DNA of 52,590 nucleotides. It comes from Bradyrhizobium sp. CSA112 (GTDB taxonomy: Bacteria > Pseudomonadota > Alphaproteobacteria > Rhizobiales > Xanthobacteraceae). This document shows positions 43,850-52,590 of this stretch, in pieces (position 1 is the first letter of the stretch; each line of letters opens with the position of its first letter). The position numbers were made by a program, and so were the translations under genes. The notes below the pieces were generated by a model. The model was not told the DNA's origin and made no database searches. It saw only the letters and a program-made list of their open reading frames with translations. The stretch is from assembly GCF_029051645.1 (NCBI RefSeq), contig NZ_JAACFS010000046.1, positions 1 through 52,590 on the forward strand, read 5' to 3'.

Positions 43850-44929
43850 CTATCCCCACATGTGATGTAAATGATGTGCGAATTCGGGCATGTCCGAATG
43901 GCTGTGATCGACGACGATCGTGGAGGCTTCCGTCGCTACGATCGGGACCGGCACATCGCCGATCGCGATAGTGGCAACTTGCGGCGCGGCCTGGGTTTCA
44001 CTGGCGCCCGCGATGTTGATGGCCTGCTGTCCAGGCAAGTTCGGCTGGCCTTGTGCAGTCATGCTTGCCAGATTGATATCGCCCGTAACGATATCGGTGA
44101 TATCGCCACTGCTGTCCTGTGCCGCACCAACAGAGACGTCCCCCTTGTTGATATGGCTGAGTTCGAGCTGGATCTGCTGCACGATCTCGTCGGCATCGTC
44201 GACGGTCAACCCAACGAACAGCTCGGGGTTTGCAGCTATCAACGCTTCCATCTCTGCTATCGCATCATCGAGGTTCTCGTCGATCTGCGCCGTGTTCTCG
44301 GCGTCGCAGGCCTCCGCCAAATTGGTGGTCTCCGCCGAATTGGCATCTGGCGCGGTGGCCGCCGTCCCGTCAGCGCGGGCATCCTCGGGCGCCGCGATTG
44401 GTTCGGTTACCCCGTTCTGCGCCGCCGGATTCGCCAGCACGGGATCGGTGTTGACGGTGTTGAGGATACTGAGATGGCTGGCGCGGAGCGCTTGTTCTGC
44501 GCCGGGCATGCCACCACCACTCACCGAGGTGTTGGCTGCCGAGATGGCGCTCGTGATGTCGGACAAGATCGCCTGAACATGGCCGAGCGCGGCGCCGGAA
44601 AACTGGCCTGTATTGAGTTCGGCCAGCAGATTGTTCTGCACCGTGGAGAGATCGTTGGTGCGGTGTGCAGTGCTGCCAGCTCCCTGGCCGCCTTGGTCGA
44701 TGGCGTTTTGCGGCGAAGCATCCGTCGGCGGTCGAGCCACGCCGCTGAAGGTTGAGCCGAGGTCAGAGAAACTCGAACCGATCGGTCGTGTCGTCGTTGG
44801 GTTGTCCGGCAGCGTTTCCTCTGATGGCATCGTGGACGGCGAAGCCGGAGCGACCGACTGATCGGCGACTTCATCGATCGGGAGATCGAGATCAACCTCA
44901 GGCTGATATCCGTGAGCAAAGCGAGCCAT
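43850..44929 (-). CDS. Acidic, low-complexity protein, possible type I secretion cargo
   Basis: This 359-residue protein is very acidic and rich in Ala, Asp, Ser, Thr, Asn and Gln. It has no signal peptide, few aromatic residues, only one cysteine (in EACDAENTAQ) and no membrane segment. It has alternating disordered and helical parts (ENLDDAIAEMEALIAANPEL, DDADEIVQQIQLELSHI) and a histidine-rich C-terminus ending EFAHHLHHMWG. I do not recognise a family. It is divergent from the ABC/HlyD secretion pair, 441 bp between starts. Acidic, cysteine-poor, signal-less composition is what type I substrates often show, so cargo status is a reasonable inference; no GGxGxD repeats are seen. Confidence 0.75.
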   Translation of the reverse strand: MARFAHGYQPEVDLDLPIDEVADQSVAPASPSTMPSEETLPDNPTTTRPIGSSFSDLGSTFSGVARPPTDASPQNAIDQGGQGAGSTAHRTNDLSTVQNNLLAELNTGQFSGAALGHVQAILSDITSAISAANTSVSGGGMPGAEQALRASHLSILNTVNTDPVLANPAAQNGVTEPIAAPEDARADGTAATAPDANSAETTNLAEACDAENTAQIDENLDDAIAEMEALIAANPELFVGLTVDDADEIVQQIQLELSHINKGDVSVGAAQDSSGDITDIVTGDINLASMTAQGQPNLPGQQAINIAGASETQAAPQVATIAIGDVPVPIVATEASTIVVDHSHSDMPEFAHHLHHMWG

Positions 44930-45370
44930 TATTGTTCGTCCCCGCTATCCCTGCAATTCATGACGTGTGGGCGCAGGCTCCCGCCGGGGAGCAGGATGTG
45001 CGCACCGCGAAGGATCATCTAGTTTCATGGCGTCTTTCGGCCGACACAGCGACCAATGCGCGCTGAAGCAAGGTGATAGACGGACGAATCCGTGACGCTC
45101 ACCGCGCCGAAAAACGACGAAAATGGCACGCGCGGGGAGGTTGTTGCCAGCTTCCGTCGCACGAATCCGAAGCGTCTGCTCTCACGTGCCGGGATGTTGT
45201 TCGATCGTGCACTCCGGAGCGGCAACAAAGCTGCCTTTGCCATCGTTCTACCCTCGCGTGAACTCGAACAATCGGCATTCGTCGCATTCTCGCCGAAAAA
45301 TGGTCTGCATCGCGCGTCAAGGAGGCTTGCAGGGAGACCCGACGCTTCAAGCGGGTCAAAGGGCAGTTCA
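44930..45370. other. Divergent promoter region of the type I secretion genes
   Basis: This is 441 bp between the acidic-protein start and the ABC transporter start. The ABC frame is open back to a GTG at 45092, but that leader (about 93 residues) is of biased composition and lacks a ribosome-binding site, so I treat it as non-coding. No operator was recognised. Confidence 0.45.
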
Positions 45371-47212
45371 ATGGGTATCGCTCAGGGTCAGGCACAGGGC
45401 CGAGCGCGGGCAGCGCCGACGCCGCGCGCGATTTCGGGCCTGTTTTCGACGCTGGCCGCCGACGATCCCGTTGCGAACGCGATGCGTGCAAGCGGACGCC
45501 GCATGATCGGCGTCGCCGTGTTCAGCGGTGTCATCAACATCCTGATGCTGTCGGGCTCGCTCTATATGCTGCAGGTGTACGACCGGGTCATCCCGAGCCG
45601 TAACCTTGCGACCCTGTTCGGTCTGTCCCTGATGGTGCTGTTTGCCTATCTGGTGCAGGGATATTTCGACGCCATGCGGTCGCGGATGCTCTGCCGGATC
45701 GCAACGCTGTTCGACGCGGGGCTGCAGGCATCGATCCACTCGGCGCTCGCCACCTTGCCGCTGCGCGGGGTCAAGCCGGTCCTGATGCAGCAGCCGCTGC
45801 GCGATCTCGACCAGGTGCGCACCTTCATGTCGGGCATGGGGCCGACGGCGTTCCTGGACATGCCTTGGATCCCGGTCTTTCTGATCGGGCTGTTTCTGTT
45901 TCACCCGTTGATCGGCTTCACGGCGCTGCTCGGTACCGCGGCGATCATTGCCATGACGCTGCTGACCGAGCGGATCTCGCGCGGCTCCGCCAAGGCGGCG
46001 ATGGACATGAACGCGCAGCGGCAGGTGCTGGCGGATGCGACGCAGCGCAACGCGGAAATCGTTCGGGCGCTCGGCATGACGGACCGATTGACGGCGCGCT
46101 GGTCGCAAGCCAACGAGCGGTACCTGCAGGAAAACATCCGCGCGAGCGACGTCTATGCCAATCTCGGCTCGGCCGCGAAGGTGCTGCGCTACATTCTGCA
46201 ATCGGGAATGCTGGGCATCGGCGCCTATCTCGTCATCGCCGACAAGGCGTCGGGCGGCATCATGATTGCGTCCTCGATCCTGATGGGACGCGCGCTCGCG
46301 CCCGTCGAAATCGCGCTGGGGACCTGGAAGCAACTGGCTTCCGCCCGCCAGGGCCTCGCCCGCCTGCGTGACATCTGCAAGGCGACGGCGCCGCCTCCAG
46401 CACCGCCGGTCAAGCTGCCGCGTCCCTGCCGCGAACTGTCCGTGCAGAATCTTGCGGTGGCCGCGCCGGGCTTCGACATGCCGATCGTGTCTGGTGTCAC
46501 GTTTTCGCTCAAGGCCGGCGCGGGGCTGGCGCTGCTCGGGGCGAGCGCGTCGGGCAAGACATCGCTCTCCAAGGCGCTGGTCGGAATCTGGCCGGTGCAT
46601 CGCGGCGCCGTGCGGCTAGACGGCGCGTCGCTCGATCAATGGCGCAACGAGGATCTCGGCCGGCACATCGGTTATCTTCCGCAGGATGTCGGCTTGTTCG
46701 ACGGTACCGTGGCCGAGAACATCTGCCGTTTCGACGAGCACGCGGCCTCCGACGCCATCCTCAAGGCCGCGCAGATCGCCGGCGTCCATGACATCATCCT
46801 GCGCCTGCCGGAAGGCTACGCGACGCGGATAGGGGCGGGCGGCATATCGTTGTCGGCCGGCCAGAAGCAGCGCGTTGGCTTGGCGCGCGCCGTGTTCGGC
46901 GACCCGTTCCTGCTGGTGCTCGATGAGCCCAACGCCAATCTGGATGCCGACGGCGAGAACGCCTTGACGCGCGCCATCTCCATCATGCGTCAGAATAAAT
47001 CCATCGTCGTCGTCATCTCGCACCGCCCGAGCGCGCTCTCCGCGCTTGATATGACGATGGTGCTCTACGAAGGCAAGGCGATCGCGTTCGGCCCGAGCGA
47101 GGAGGTGTTCGCCCGCGTTCGCAACGCCAACGGCAAGGGGGCGCCGTCGCAGCCGTCGCCGCAGGCCAAGGCAGAGCAGCGCGCATCACTTGCCGAGAGT
47201 GTTTCGTCATGA
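45371..47212 (+). CDS. Type I secretion ABC transporter (HlyB/PrsD-like)
   Basis: This 613-residue protein has an N-terminal membrane domain (about six helices from residue ~45) and a C-terminal ATPase. Walker A is GASASGKTS (~390-398), the signature LSAGQKQRVGLARA (~493) and Walker B LLVLDEPNANLD (~515). The order and the MLQVYDRVIPSRNLATLFGLS segment are those of PrtD/PrsD-type exporters without a peptidase domain. ATG 45371 is chosen for fit to family length. It overlaps the HlyD-like gene as ATGA. It energises export of an unfolded cargo from cytoplasm to exterior. Confidence 0.92.
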   Translation: MGIAQGQAQGRARAAPTPRAISGLFSTLAADDPVANAMRASGRRMIGVAVFSGVINILMLSGSLYMLQVYDRVIPSRNLATLFGLSLMVLFAYLVQGYFDAMRSRMLCRIATLFDAGLQASIHSALATLPLRGVKPVLMQQPLRDLDQVRTFMSGMGPTAFLDMPWIPVFLIGLFLFHPLIGFTALLGTAAIIAMTLLTERISRGSAKAAMDMNAQRQVLADATQRNAEIVRALGMTDRLTARWSQANERYLQENIRASDVYANLGSAAKVLRYILQSGMLGIGAYLVIADKASGGIMIASSILMGRALAPVEIALGTWKQLASARQGLARLRDICKATAPPPAPPVKLPRPCRELSVQNLAVAAPGFDMPIVSGVTFSLKAGAGLALLGASASGKTSLSKALVGIWPVHRGAVRLDGASLDQWRNEDLGRHIGYLPQDVGLFDGTVAENICRFDEHAASDAILKAAQIAGVHDIILRLPEGYATRIGAGGISLSAGQKQRVGLARAVFGDPFLLVLDEPNANLDADGENALTRAISIMRQNKSIVVVISHRPSALSALDMTMVLYEGKAIAFGPSEEVFARVRNANGKGAPSQPSPQAKAEQRASLAESVSS

Positions 47213-49179
47213 AGAACTTTGATCACGTCCATGCTGACGAAAGAGTGGTGCGGAGCCGGTTCGAAGGAACGGATGCCGAGGCCGCTGCGCCGCAAGGCCA
47301 GGCGCTGATTCTCGAACTGCAGCGATTGCGGCAGGCATTCGAACAGGACAATCATCAGCGGCCGCCGCTGCGGCGTCCACCGCGCGACGAACCACGTCCG
47401 GGCGCGCGGCGTCCGGCCCGGCCGAAGCGGCGGAAAAAGGGCAAGATGAGTCGCGTGCTCGATGCGTGGCTCGGCCCTTTTGGATCGCAGTCCGACAGCC
47501 TCGATGCCGAGCCGCCGCCGGCGCGCAGTGGACGCGCGGCGCGTGAGCCGCAGTTTATGTCGCCGCCACCGACGGCCAGCCCCTGCGGGCCGGCGGTCCA
47601 TTCGTGGCCGAACGAACGGCAGGCGCGCGGCCCGATCATCGCGCCCGACGATCCGTCGCTGATGAACATGCCGAGGCCGCGGCCGGAGGTTTTGCAGATC
47701 GACGACAGGCGTGAACCGCCTCGCATCGAGGCGCCCCAATTGGCGCCGCCGAGCCCGGCGGGCGCTGTGGCGCGCGAGCGTTCGGTGACGCGGGTGGTCC
47801 GCAACGGCGTGACCGCAGGCGTTGCATTCCTTGCCAATCGCGATGCATCGGCGGATGTGGCGGCTGCGCCCGGCGAGAGCATCGTGCCGCGGGCGGCACG
47901 CGCCTATGAGAACGAATTGCGCACGGGCTTGCGGGTGCTGCTCATCGTCGGCGGGCTGGCGGGCGGCTGGATGGCGTTCGTGCCGCTGTCGGGCGCGGTC
48001 GTGGTGCCGGGCAATCTGGTGGTGCAGTCCAACGTCAAGACCATCCAGCATCCAACCGGCGGTGTCGTCGCGAAGATCGCCGTCAGCAACGGCATGCGGG
48101 TCAACGCCGGCGATCTCTTGCTGCGGCTGGATTCGACGCAGGCGCAGGCCAGCCTTCAGGTGGTGAGCAAGCAGCTCGATGAAGTGCGGGCGAAGATCTC
48201 GCGGCTGGTCGCCGAGCGCGACGGTCTGCCCAAGCCGGCAGTTCCGCCCGAACTGTCGACCCGGCTGGACGACGGCAACGTCAAGACGGTGCTGGCCTCC
48301 GAAGCCTCGCTGTTCAGGGCGCGGGTGACCGCACGCGAGAGCCAGAGGGAGCTGTTGCAGAGCAAGGTGTCGCAGCTTGGCGAAGAGATCATCGGCCTCG
48401 AAGCACAGGTCGCGTCCAAGGCCAAGCAACTGGAACTGATCACCGGCGAGCTCACGGGAGTGCAGGAGCTCTTCGACAAGCGTTTGGTGCCGATCGCGCG
48501 GCTCACGGCCTTGCAGCGCGAGAGTGCCAGAATCGAAGGCGAACGCGGCCAGTTGATCTCCACGATCGCCGAGACCAAGACCAAGGTCGACGAGGCGAAG
48601 CTTCAGATGGTCAGACTAGACCAGGATGTACGGACGGAAGTCGTCAAGGAGCTCGGCGAGGCGCAGGGCAAGGAGGCCGAGCTCAGTGAGCGCGCCGTCG
48701 CCGCGCGCGACGTGCTCGAGCGCATCGAGATGCGCGCGCCGACGTCGGGTGTGATCCATCAACTCAACGCGCACACCATCGGCGGCGTCATTCGCCCCGG
48801 CGACACCATCATGGAGGTGGTGCCGGATTCGGACGATCTGCAGATCGAGGCGCGGTTGCAGCCGAACGATATCGATCAGGTGCGGAAGGGCCAGCAGGCT
48901 TTCGTGCGTTTCTCGGCCTTCAACCAGCGGGTTACGCCGCAGTTGATGGGGCAGGTGTCGTATGTTTCGCCCGACACCACCCGCGACCAGCAGACCGGCA
49001 CATCCTATTTCACGGTCCGGATCATGCTGCCGGAAGAGGAGCGCCGACTGCTCGCCGGGCTGCAACTCGTCTCGGGCATGCCCGCGGAAGTGTTCATGCA
49101 GACCGGCAGCCGGACCATGCTGAGCTACCTGTTCAAGCCGATCCTGGATCAGTTCCAGCGCGCGTTTGTCGAGCGGTGA
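47209..49179 (+). CDS. HlyD-family membrane fusion protein with a long N-terminal extension
   Basis: This 656-residue protein has its membrane helix (VLLIVGGLAGGWMAFV) only at about 242-260. Behind it is a standard HlyD/PrsE periplasmic part: lipoyl half-motif VVQSNVKTIQHPTGGVVAKIAVSNGMRV, long coiled coil ~320-510 and IEMRAPTSGVIHQLNAHTIGGVIRPGD. The extra roughly 240 cytoplasmic residues are Arg/Pro-rich and look disordered, with a basic block RPARPKRRKKGK. Normal family members have about 10-60 residues there. Start ATG overlaps the ABC stop. Confidence 0.88.
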   Translation: MKNFDHVHADERVVRSRFEGTDAEAAAPQGQALILELQRLRQAFEQDNHQRPPLRRPPRDEPRPGARRPARPKRRKKGKMSRVLDAWLGPFGSQSDSLDAEPPPARSGRAAREPQFMSPPPTASPCGPAVHSWPNERQARGPIIAPDDPSLMNMPRPRPEVLQIDDRREPPRIEAPQLAPPSPAGAVARERSVTRVVRNGVTAGVAFLANRDASADVAAAPGESIVPRAARAYENELRTGLRVLLIVGGLAGGWMAFVPLSGAVVVPGNLVVQSNVKTIQHPTGGVVAKIAVSNGMRVNAGDLLLRLDSTQAQASLQVVSKQLDEVRAKISRLVAERDGLPKPAVPPELSTRLDDGNVKTVLASEASLFRARVTARESQRELLQSKVSQLGEEIIGLEAQVASKAKQLELITGELTGVQELFDKRLVPIARLTALQRESARIEGERGQLISTIAETKTKVDEAKLQMVRLDQDVRTEVVKELGEAQGKEAELSERAVAARDVLERIEMRAPTSGVIHQLNAHTIGGVIRPGDTIMEVVPDSDDLQIEARLQPNDIDQVRKGQQAFVRFSAFNQRVTPQLMGQVSYVSPDTTRDQQTGTSYFTVRIMLPEEERRLLAGLQLVSGMPAEVFMQTGSRTMLSYLFKPILDQFQRAFVER

Positions 49180-49281
49180 GGGGGCGATATAGGTCTTTTG
49201 CGCGTCATCGCAAATCTTGCCACCCCCGATGACATCGCTATATCAGGGCTTTCCTTTGACCCTGTTCCCTGCGAGCCACGT

Positions 49282-51174
49282 ATGACCACCACCACTGCTC
49301 CCGAATCCCAGCCGTTTCAGGCCGAGGTCGCCGAACTTCTGAATTTGATGGTGCACTCGGTCTATTCGGAGACCGAGATCTTCCTGCGCGAGCTGATTTC
49401 GAATGCCTCTGACGCCTGTGACAAGCTGCGCTATGAGGCGATCTCGGCGCCCGAGCTGATTGTCGATGGCGCGCCGCCCAAGATCCGTATCGCGCCGGAC
49501 AAGAAGGCCAATACGCTTAGCGTCGTCGACAGCGGCATCGGCATGGACCGGCAGGAGCTGATCGACAATCTCGGCACCATCGCGCGCTCCGGCACAAAGT
49601 CGTTTCTTTCGCGCCTCACCGAGGCCAAAGACGGCGCCAATCTGATCGGCCAGTTCGGCGTCGGCTTCTATGCAGCGTTCATGGTTGCCGAGCGCATCGT
49701 CGTTACCAGCCGCCGTGCCGGTTCCGATCAGGTCTTCGTCTGGTCGTCCTCCGGCGGCAGCGGATTTGAAATCGCTCAAGCCAGCGACGATGACGCCACG
49801 CGCGTCACCCGCGGCACCGAGATCGTCCTGCACCTCAAGAAGGAGGCATCAAAATATCTCGAGACCTACGAGATCGAACGTGTCGTCCGAGCCTGGTCCG
49901 ACAACATCCAGTTTCCGATCGAACTGGTGCCGGAGGAGGGCGAGCCGCGCCAGATCAATTCGGCCAGCGCGCTATGGCAGCGGCCGAAGTCGGAGCTCTC
50001 GGCGGAGGACTACAAGCAGGCCTACCAGCAGATCGCCGGCGCCTTCGACGAGCCCGCGATGACACTGCATTATCGCGCCGAGGGCCGGCAGTCCTACGCG
50101 GTGCTGCTGTTTGCGCCGTCGACGAAGCCGTTCGACCTGTTCGATCAGGCCCGCAAGGGCAAGGTCAAGCTCTATGTCCGCCGCGTCTTCATCGCCGACG
50201 ACGCCGATCTCTTGCCGGCCTACCTGCGCTTCATCCGCGGCGTGATCGACAGCGAAGACCTGCCGCTCAACATCTCGCGCGAGATGCTGCAGAACAATCC
50301 GCAACTCGCGCAGATCCGAAAGGCCGTTACCGGCCGCGTGATATCGGAGCTGGAAAGCCTCGGCGAAAAGGAGCCCGAAGCGTTCACAAAGATCTGGGAC
50401 GCGTTCGGCCCTGTGATCAAGGAAGGCATCTGGGAGGACTTTGAGCGCCGCGAGAAATTGTTAGGCTTGTCGCGCTTCACCACGACGAAGGGCGAGAAGC
50501 GCTCGCTGAAGCAGTATGTCGACGACCTCAAGCCGAACCAGACCGACATCTATTATCTCACCGGCGACAGCATCGAGCGGTTGAAGTCGAACCCGAAGCT
50601 CGAATCCGCAACCGCGCGCGGCATCGAGGTGCTGCTGCTCACCGATCCGGTCGATGCGTTCTGGACCTCGGCGCCGCTCGATTTCGGTGGCAAGCCGCTG
50701 AAGTCGCTAAGCCAGGGCGATATCGATTTCGCCCTGATCCCGCTCCTGGATGACAAGGCCGACGAGAAGAAGGACGACTCCGGTACGGACGAGGCCACGA
50801 CGATCGCGCTGATCAAGGACGCGCTCGGTGAACGCGTCTCCGACGTGCGCGCCTCGCAGCGCCTGACGTCGAGCGCGTCATGTCTGGTTGCCGGCGGCGA
50901 CGCGCATGATCGCATGCTCGAACGCCTGCTGGCGATGCAAAACAAGGCGCCGGCCACCAAGCCGATCCTGGAGATCAACATGCGCCACCCCCTGGTCGCG
51001 GCGATTGCCGGCGACAAGGGGGCGGCCAATGATCTATCAAAGGATCTATCAAAGGATCTGTCGTTCCTGCTGCTGGAGCAGGCGCAGATTCTCGACGGCG
51101 AGTTGCCGGAAGATCCGGCGGCGTTTGCCGGCCGGCTGAACCAGTTGGTGCTGCGCGGGATCGCGAAGGGGTAG
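49282..51174 (+). CDS. htpG: Molecular chaperone HtpG (Hsp90)
   Basis: This 630-residue chaperone has GHKL ATPase motifs ELISNASDACDKLRYEA, DSGIGM and GQFGVGFYAAFMV. The middle domain has the catalytic arginine region LPLNISREMLQNNPQL, and the C-terminal dimerisation domain follows. It helps fold or remodel client proteins in an ATP-dependent way. ATG 49282 gives the usual N-terminus (ESQPFQAEVAELLNLMVHS); the frame is open from 49198. A short in-frame tandem repeat lies near the C-terminus. Confidence 0.96.
   Translation: MTTTTAPESQPFQAEVAELLNLMVHSVYSETEIFLRELISNASDACDKLRYEAISAPELIVDGAPPKIRIAPDKKANTLSVVDSGIGMDRQELIDNLGTIARSGTKSFLSRLTEAKDGANLIGQFGVGFYAAFMVAERIVVTSRRAGSDQVFVWSSSGGSGFEIAQASDDDATRVTRGTEIVLHLKKEASKYLETYEIERVVRAWSDNIQFPIELVPEEGEPRQINSASALWQRPKSELSAEDYKQAYQQIAGAFDEPAMTLHYRAEGRQSYAVLLFAPSTKPFDLFDQARKGKVKLYVRRVFIADDADLLPAYLRFIRGVIDSEDLPLNISREMLQNNPQLAQIRKAVTGRVISELESLGEKEPEAFTKIWDAFGPVIKEGIWEDFERREKLLGLSRFTTTKGEKRSLKQYVDDLKPNQTDIYYLTGDSIERLKSNPKLESATARGIEVLLLTDPVDAFWTSAPLDFGGKPLKSLSQGDIDFALIPLLDDKADEKKDDSGTDEATTIALIKDALGERVSDVRASQRLTSSASCLVAGGDAHDRMLERLLAMQNKAPATKPILEINMRHPLVAAIAGDKGAANDLSKDLSKDLSFLLLEQAQILDGELPEDPAAFAGRLNQLVLRGIAKG
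51031..51062 (+). repeat. 12-bp tandem repeat within htpG
   Basis: GATCTATCAAAG is present twice exactly (51031-51042, 51043-51054) and begins a third time as GATCTGTC. In frame it encodes DLSKDLSKDLS, inserting four-residue units into a surface segment of the C-terminal domain. Likely slippage-prone. Confidence 0.85.
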
Positions 51175-51260
51175 GACGTTCAGCCGCACGGCTGAACCGG
51201 ATTCCCAAACCGGCCGTATCTGCTAGGAAGGTGAGAACCCCCGGGGTAGCCCAGATCGCC

Positions 51261-52415
51261 ATGACGACGCCCGACGGCACCGACATTTTCTATGGGTCGA
51301 TCCCGGTCTTTCGCGGCTTTGGCAGCCTGATGGACCCCGCGGTGTATTCGCCGTTGCCGGACGACTGGACCGTCGGCGTTGCCGACATCGTGGAATCGAC
51401 TAAGGCGATCGCGAACCAGCGCTACAAGGCGGTCAATATGGCCGGCGCCGCCGTCATCGCGGCAGTCACCAACGCGCTCGGCGGGCGCGAGTTTCCTTTC
51501 GTGTTCGGCGGCGATGGCGCGAGCTTCGCGGTGGCGCCCAGTGATCTCGCGCGCGCCCGCGACGCGCTGGCGGCAACGGCCGCATGGGTCAGGCAAGATC
51601 TCGATCTGATGATGCGCGCGGCGCTGGTGCCGGTAAAGGACATTCGCGCGCAGGGACTCGATATCAAAGTCGCCCGTTTCGGCCCGTCGGCCAACCTCTC
51701 CTACGCGATGTTTTCCGGCGGGGGGTTGGGGTGGGCGGATGCCGCGATGAAGCGCGGCGAGTTCGCGGTGCCGGCGGCAACGCCGGGCACGCAGCCCGAT
51801 CTGTCCGGGCTGTCGTGCCGGTTCGAGGAAATTCCGTCCGCGCGCGGGCTCATCTTGTCCGTGCTGGTGGTGCCGGCCAAGGGCGCCGATCCGCTCGCCT
51901 TCCGCAAGGTGATCGAGGACATCATCAGATTGGTCGAACAAAGTCCGGATGCCGGGCGGCCGGTGCCGCCGGGCGGGCCGCCGCTGCGCTGGCCGCCGGC
52001 CGGCGTGGAGTATGAGGCGCGCGCCGCCCGCGGCGGCCCGCTATTGAAGCGGCGCACCGTCGTGCTCGCGGTAACGCTGTGGGCCTATGTCGTGATGCGC
52101 TTCGGCATCAAGGTCGGCAATTTCGTGCCGAAGAATTACGTGCAGCAGGTGGTGGAGAATTCCGACTTCCGCAAATATGACGACGGCTTGCGGATGATCC
52201 TCGATTGTGCGGCGGAGCTGGAGCGCGGACTGGCTGAGCTTCTGGCCAAGGCGGCATCGGAGAAGATCGTGCGCTACGGCCTGCACCGGCAGGACGCGGC
52301 GATGATGACCTGCTTCACGCCGTCGGTGATGCGCAGCGATCACGTCCACTTCATCGACGGCGCGCGCGGCGGTTATGCGTCGGCGGCGACCGCGCTAAAG
52401 GCGATGGCGGCGTAG
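51261..52415 (+). CDS. DUF3095-family protein, nucleotide-cyclase-like
   Basis: This 384-residue soluble protein matches DUF3095. The N-terminal FYGSIPVFRGFGSLMDPAVYSPLPDDW leads to VGVADIVESTKAIANQRYKAVNMAGAAVIAAVTNAL and FVFGGDGASFAVAP. The D-I-V-x-S-T and GGDG elements resemble the metal-binding parts of class III cyclase/GGDEF folds, so a nucleotide-related function is suggested but not shown. A second conserved part is near HVHFIDGARGGYASAATAL. ATG 51261 starts 86 bp after htpG, so both may share a transcript. Confidence 0.8.
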   Translation: MTTPDGTDIFYGSIPVFRGFGSLMDPAVYSPLPDDWTVGVADIVESTKAIANQRYKAVNMAGAAVIAAVTNALGGREFPFVFGGDGASFAVAPSDLARARDALAATAAWVRQDLDLMMRAALVPVKDIRAQGLDIKVARFGPSANLSYAMFSGGGLGWADAAMKRGEFAVPAATPGTQPDLSGLSCRFEEIPSARGLILSVLVVPAKGADPLAFRKVIEDIIRLVEQSPDAGRPVPPGGPPLRWPPAGVEYEARAARGGPLLKRRTVVLAVTLWAYVVMRFGIKVGNFVPKNYVQQVVENSDFRKYDDGLRMILDCAAELERGLAELLAKAASEKIVRYGLHRQDAAMMTCFTPSVMRSDHVHFIDGARGGYASAATALKAMAA

Positions 52416-52469
52416 GGCGGGAATTTGCGGCTCGGTTTTGAGGGCTCTGTCTGCCGGCGGAATATGCGG

Positions 52470-52590
52470 CGGCACCCCCACCCCAGCCCTCCCCCGCAAG
52501 CGGGAGAGGGAGTTCTGGCCGTGCTTGGAAAGAGTGTTGGCCGCAGAGAAAGTGCCTTCCCTCTCCCGCACTTGCGGGGGAGGGTTAGGG
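52470..52590. repeat. REP-like palindrome at the right edge
   Basis: The arm CCCTCCCCCGCAAGCGGGAG (from 52487) is mirrored by CTCTCCCGCACTTGCGGGGG (52561-52580) and outer flanks AGGGTTAGGG, with about 46 nt between. Each arm is itself partly palindromic. The element may continue beyond the window and lies 3' of the DUF3095 gene. Confidence 0.75.

Noticed and set aside
45092..45370. 93-residue N-terminal extension of the ABC transporter
   Set aside because: Starts at a GTG with no ribosome-binding site, has biased composition and would exceed the family's normal length.
45368..46600. 410-codon minus-strand open frame
   Set aside because: Antisense to the ABC transporter; His/Arg-rich shadow.
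47065..48429. 454-codon minus-strand open frame
   Set aside because: Antisense to the HlyD-like gene; no start signal or domain.

Overview
The window looks like chromosomal DNA of an alphaproteobacterium of the Bradyrhizobium/Rhodopseudomonas group. The reasons are high GC, an alphaproteobacterial LexA box (GTTC-N7-GTTC) in front of dinB, palindromic extragenic repeats of kinds I recall from those genomes, DUF3775 and DUF3095 proteins, and an exopolysaccharide (EPS) locus that fits the mannose/galacturonate/O-methyl/acetyl composition known for Bradyrhizobium EPS. The genus is an inference; no rRNA is present.

Layout. (1) 1-5931: metabolic genes, mostly on the minus strand: MBL hydrolase, DUF3775 protein, quinone oxidoreductase translationally coupled to an SDR with substituted catalytic residues, CvpA-family protein and a GMC oxidoreductase. 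(2) 6249-10385: initiator tRNA with a terminator, a class III nucleotide cyclase, an SOS-controlled DNA polymerase IV and a periplasmic amino-acid-binding protein. (3) 11042-34967: a large EPS locus. The minus arm encodes secretion and assembly: Wza-like exporter, beta-barrel, Wzc-like co-polymerase/kinase, Wzy-like polymerase, Wzx-like flippase, two acyltransferases, three GT4 enzymes and a WecG/TagA enzyme. A Tat-exported GH10 glycanase (plus strand) is inserted among them. The plus arm encodes the ExoY-like initiating transferase and precursor supply: GDP-mannose, UDP-glucuronate and UDP-galacturonate, with an FkbM methyltransferase. Between the arms lie a PPP-family phosphatase and a 50-residue membrane protein. 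(4) 34964-40575: AraC regulator divergent from a copper amine oxidase, then a gamma-glutamyltransferase and a rubredoxin-like/MBL protein. (5) 40616-43588: a two-gene redox module (2Fe-2S flavoreductase and cytochrome b561 fused to an ethylbenzene-dehydrogenase-type haem domain). (6) 43850-49179: an acidic orphan protein divergent from a type I secretion ABC/HlyD pair. (7) 49282-52590: htpG, a DUF3095 cyclase-like protein and a palindromic repeat at the right edge.

How the genes work together. The EPS genes form a nearly complete Wzx/Wzy-dependent pathway: a lipid-linked repeat is started by the ExoY-like enzyme, extended by the GTs, decorated, flipped, polymerised under Wzc control and exported through Wza and the barrel. 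Extracellular trimming by the GH10 enzyme and Wzc control by the PPP phosphatase are the most interesting hypotheses. Many genes overlap by 4 nt (ATGA/GTGA), and several appear to use TTG starts. I found no CRISPR array, transposase, integrase or rRNA gene.
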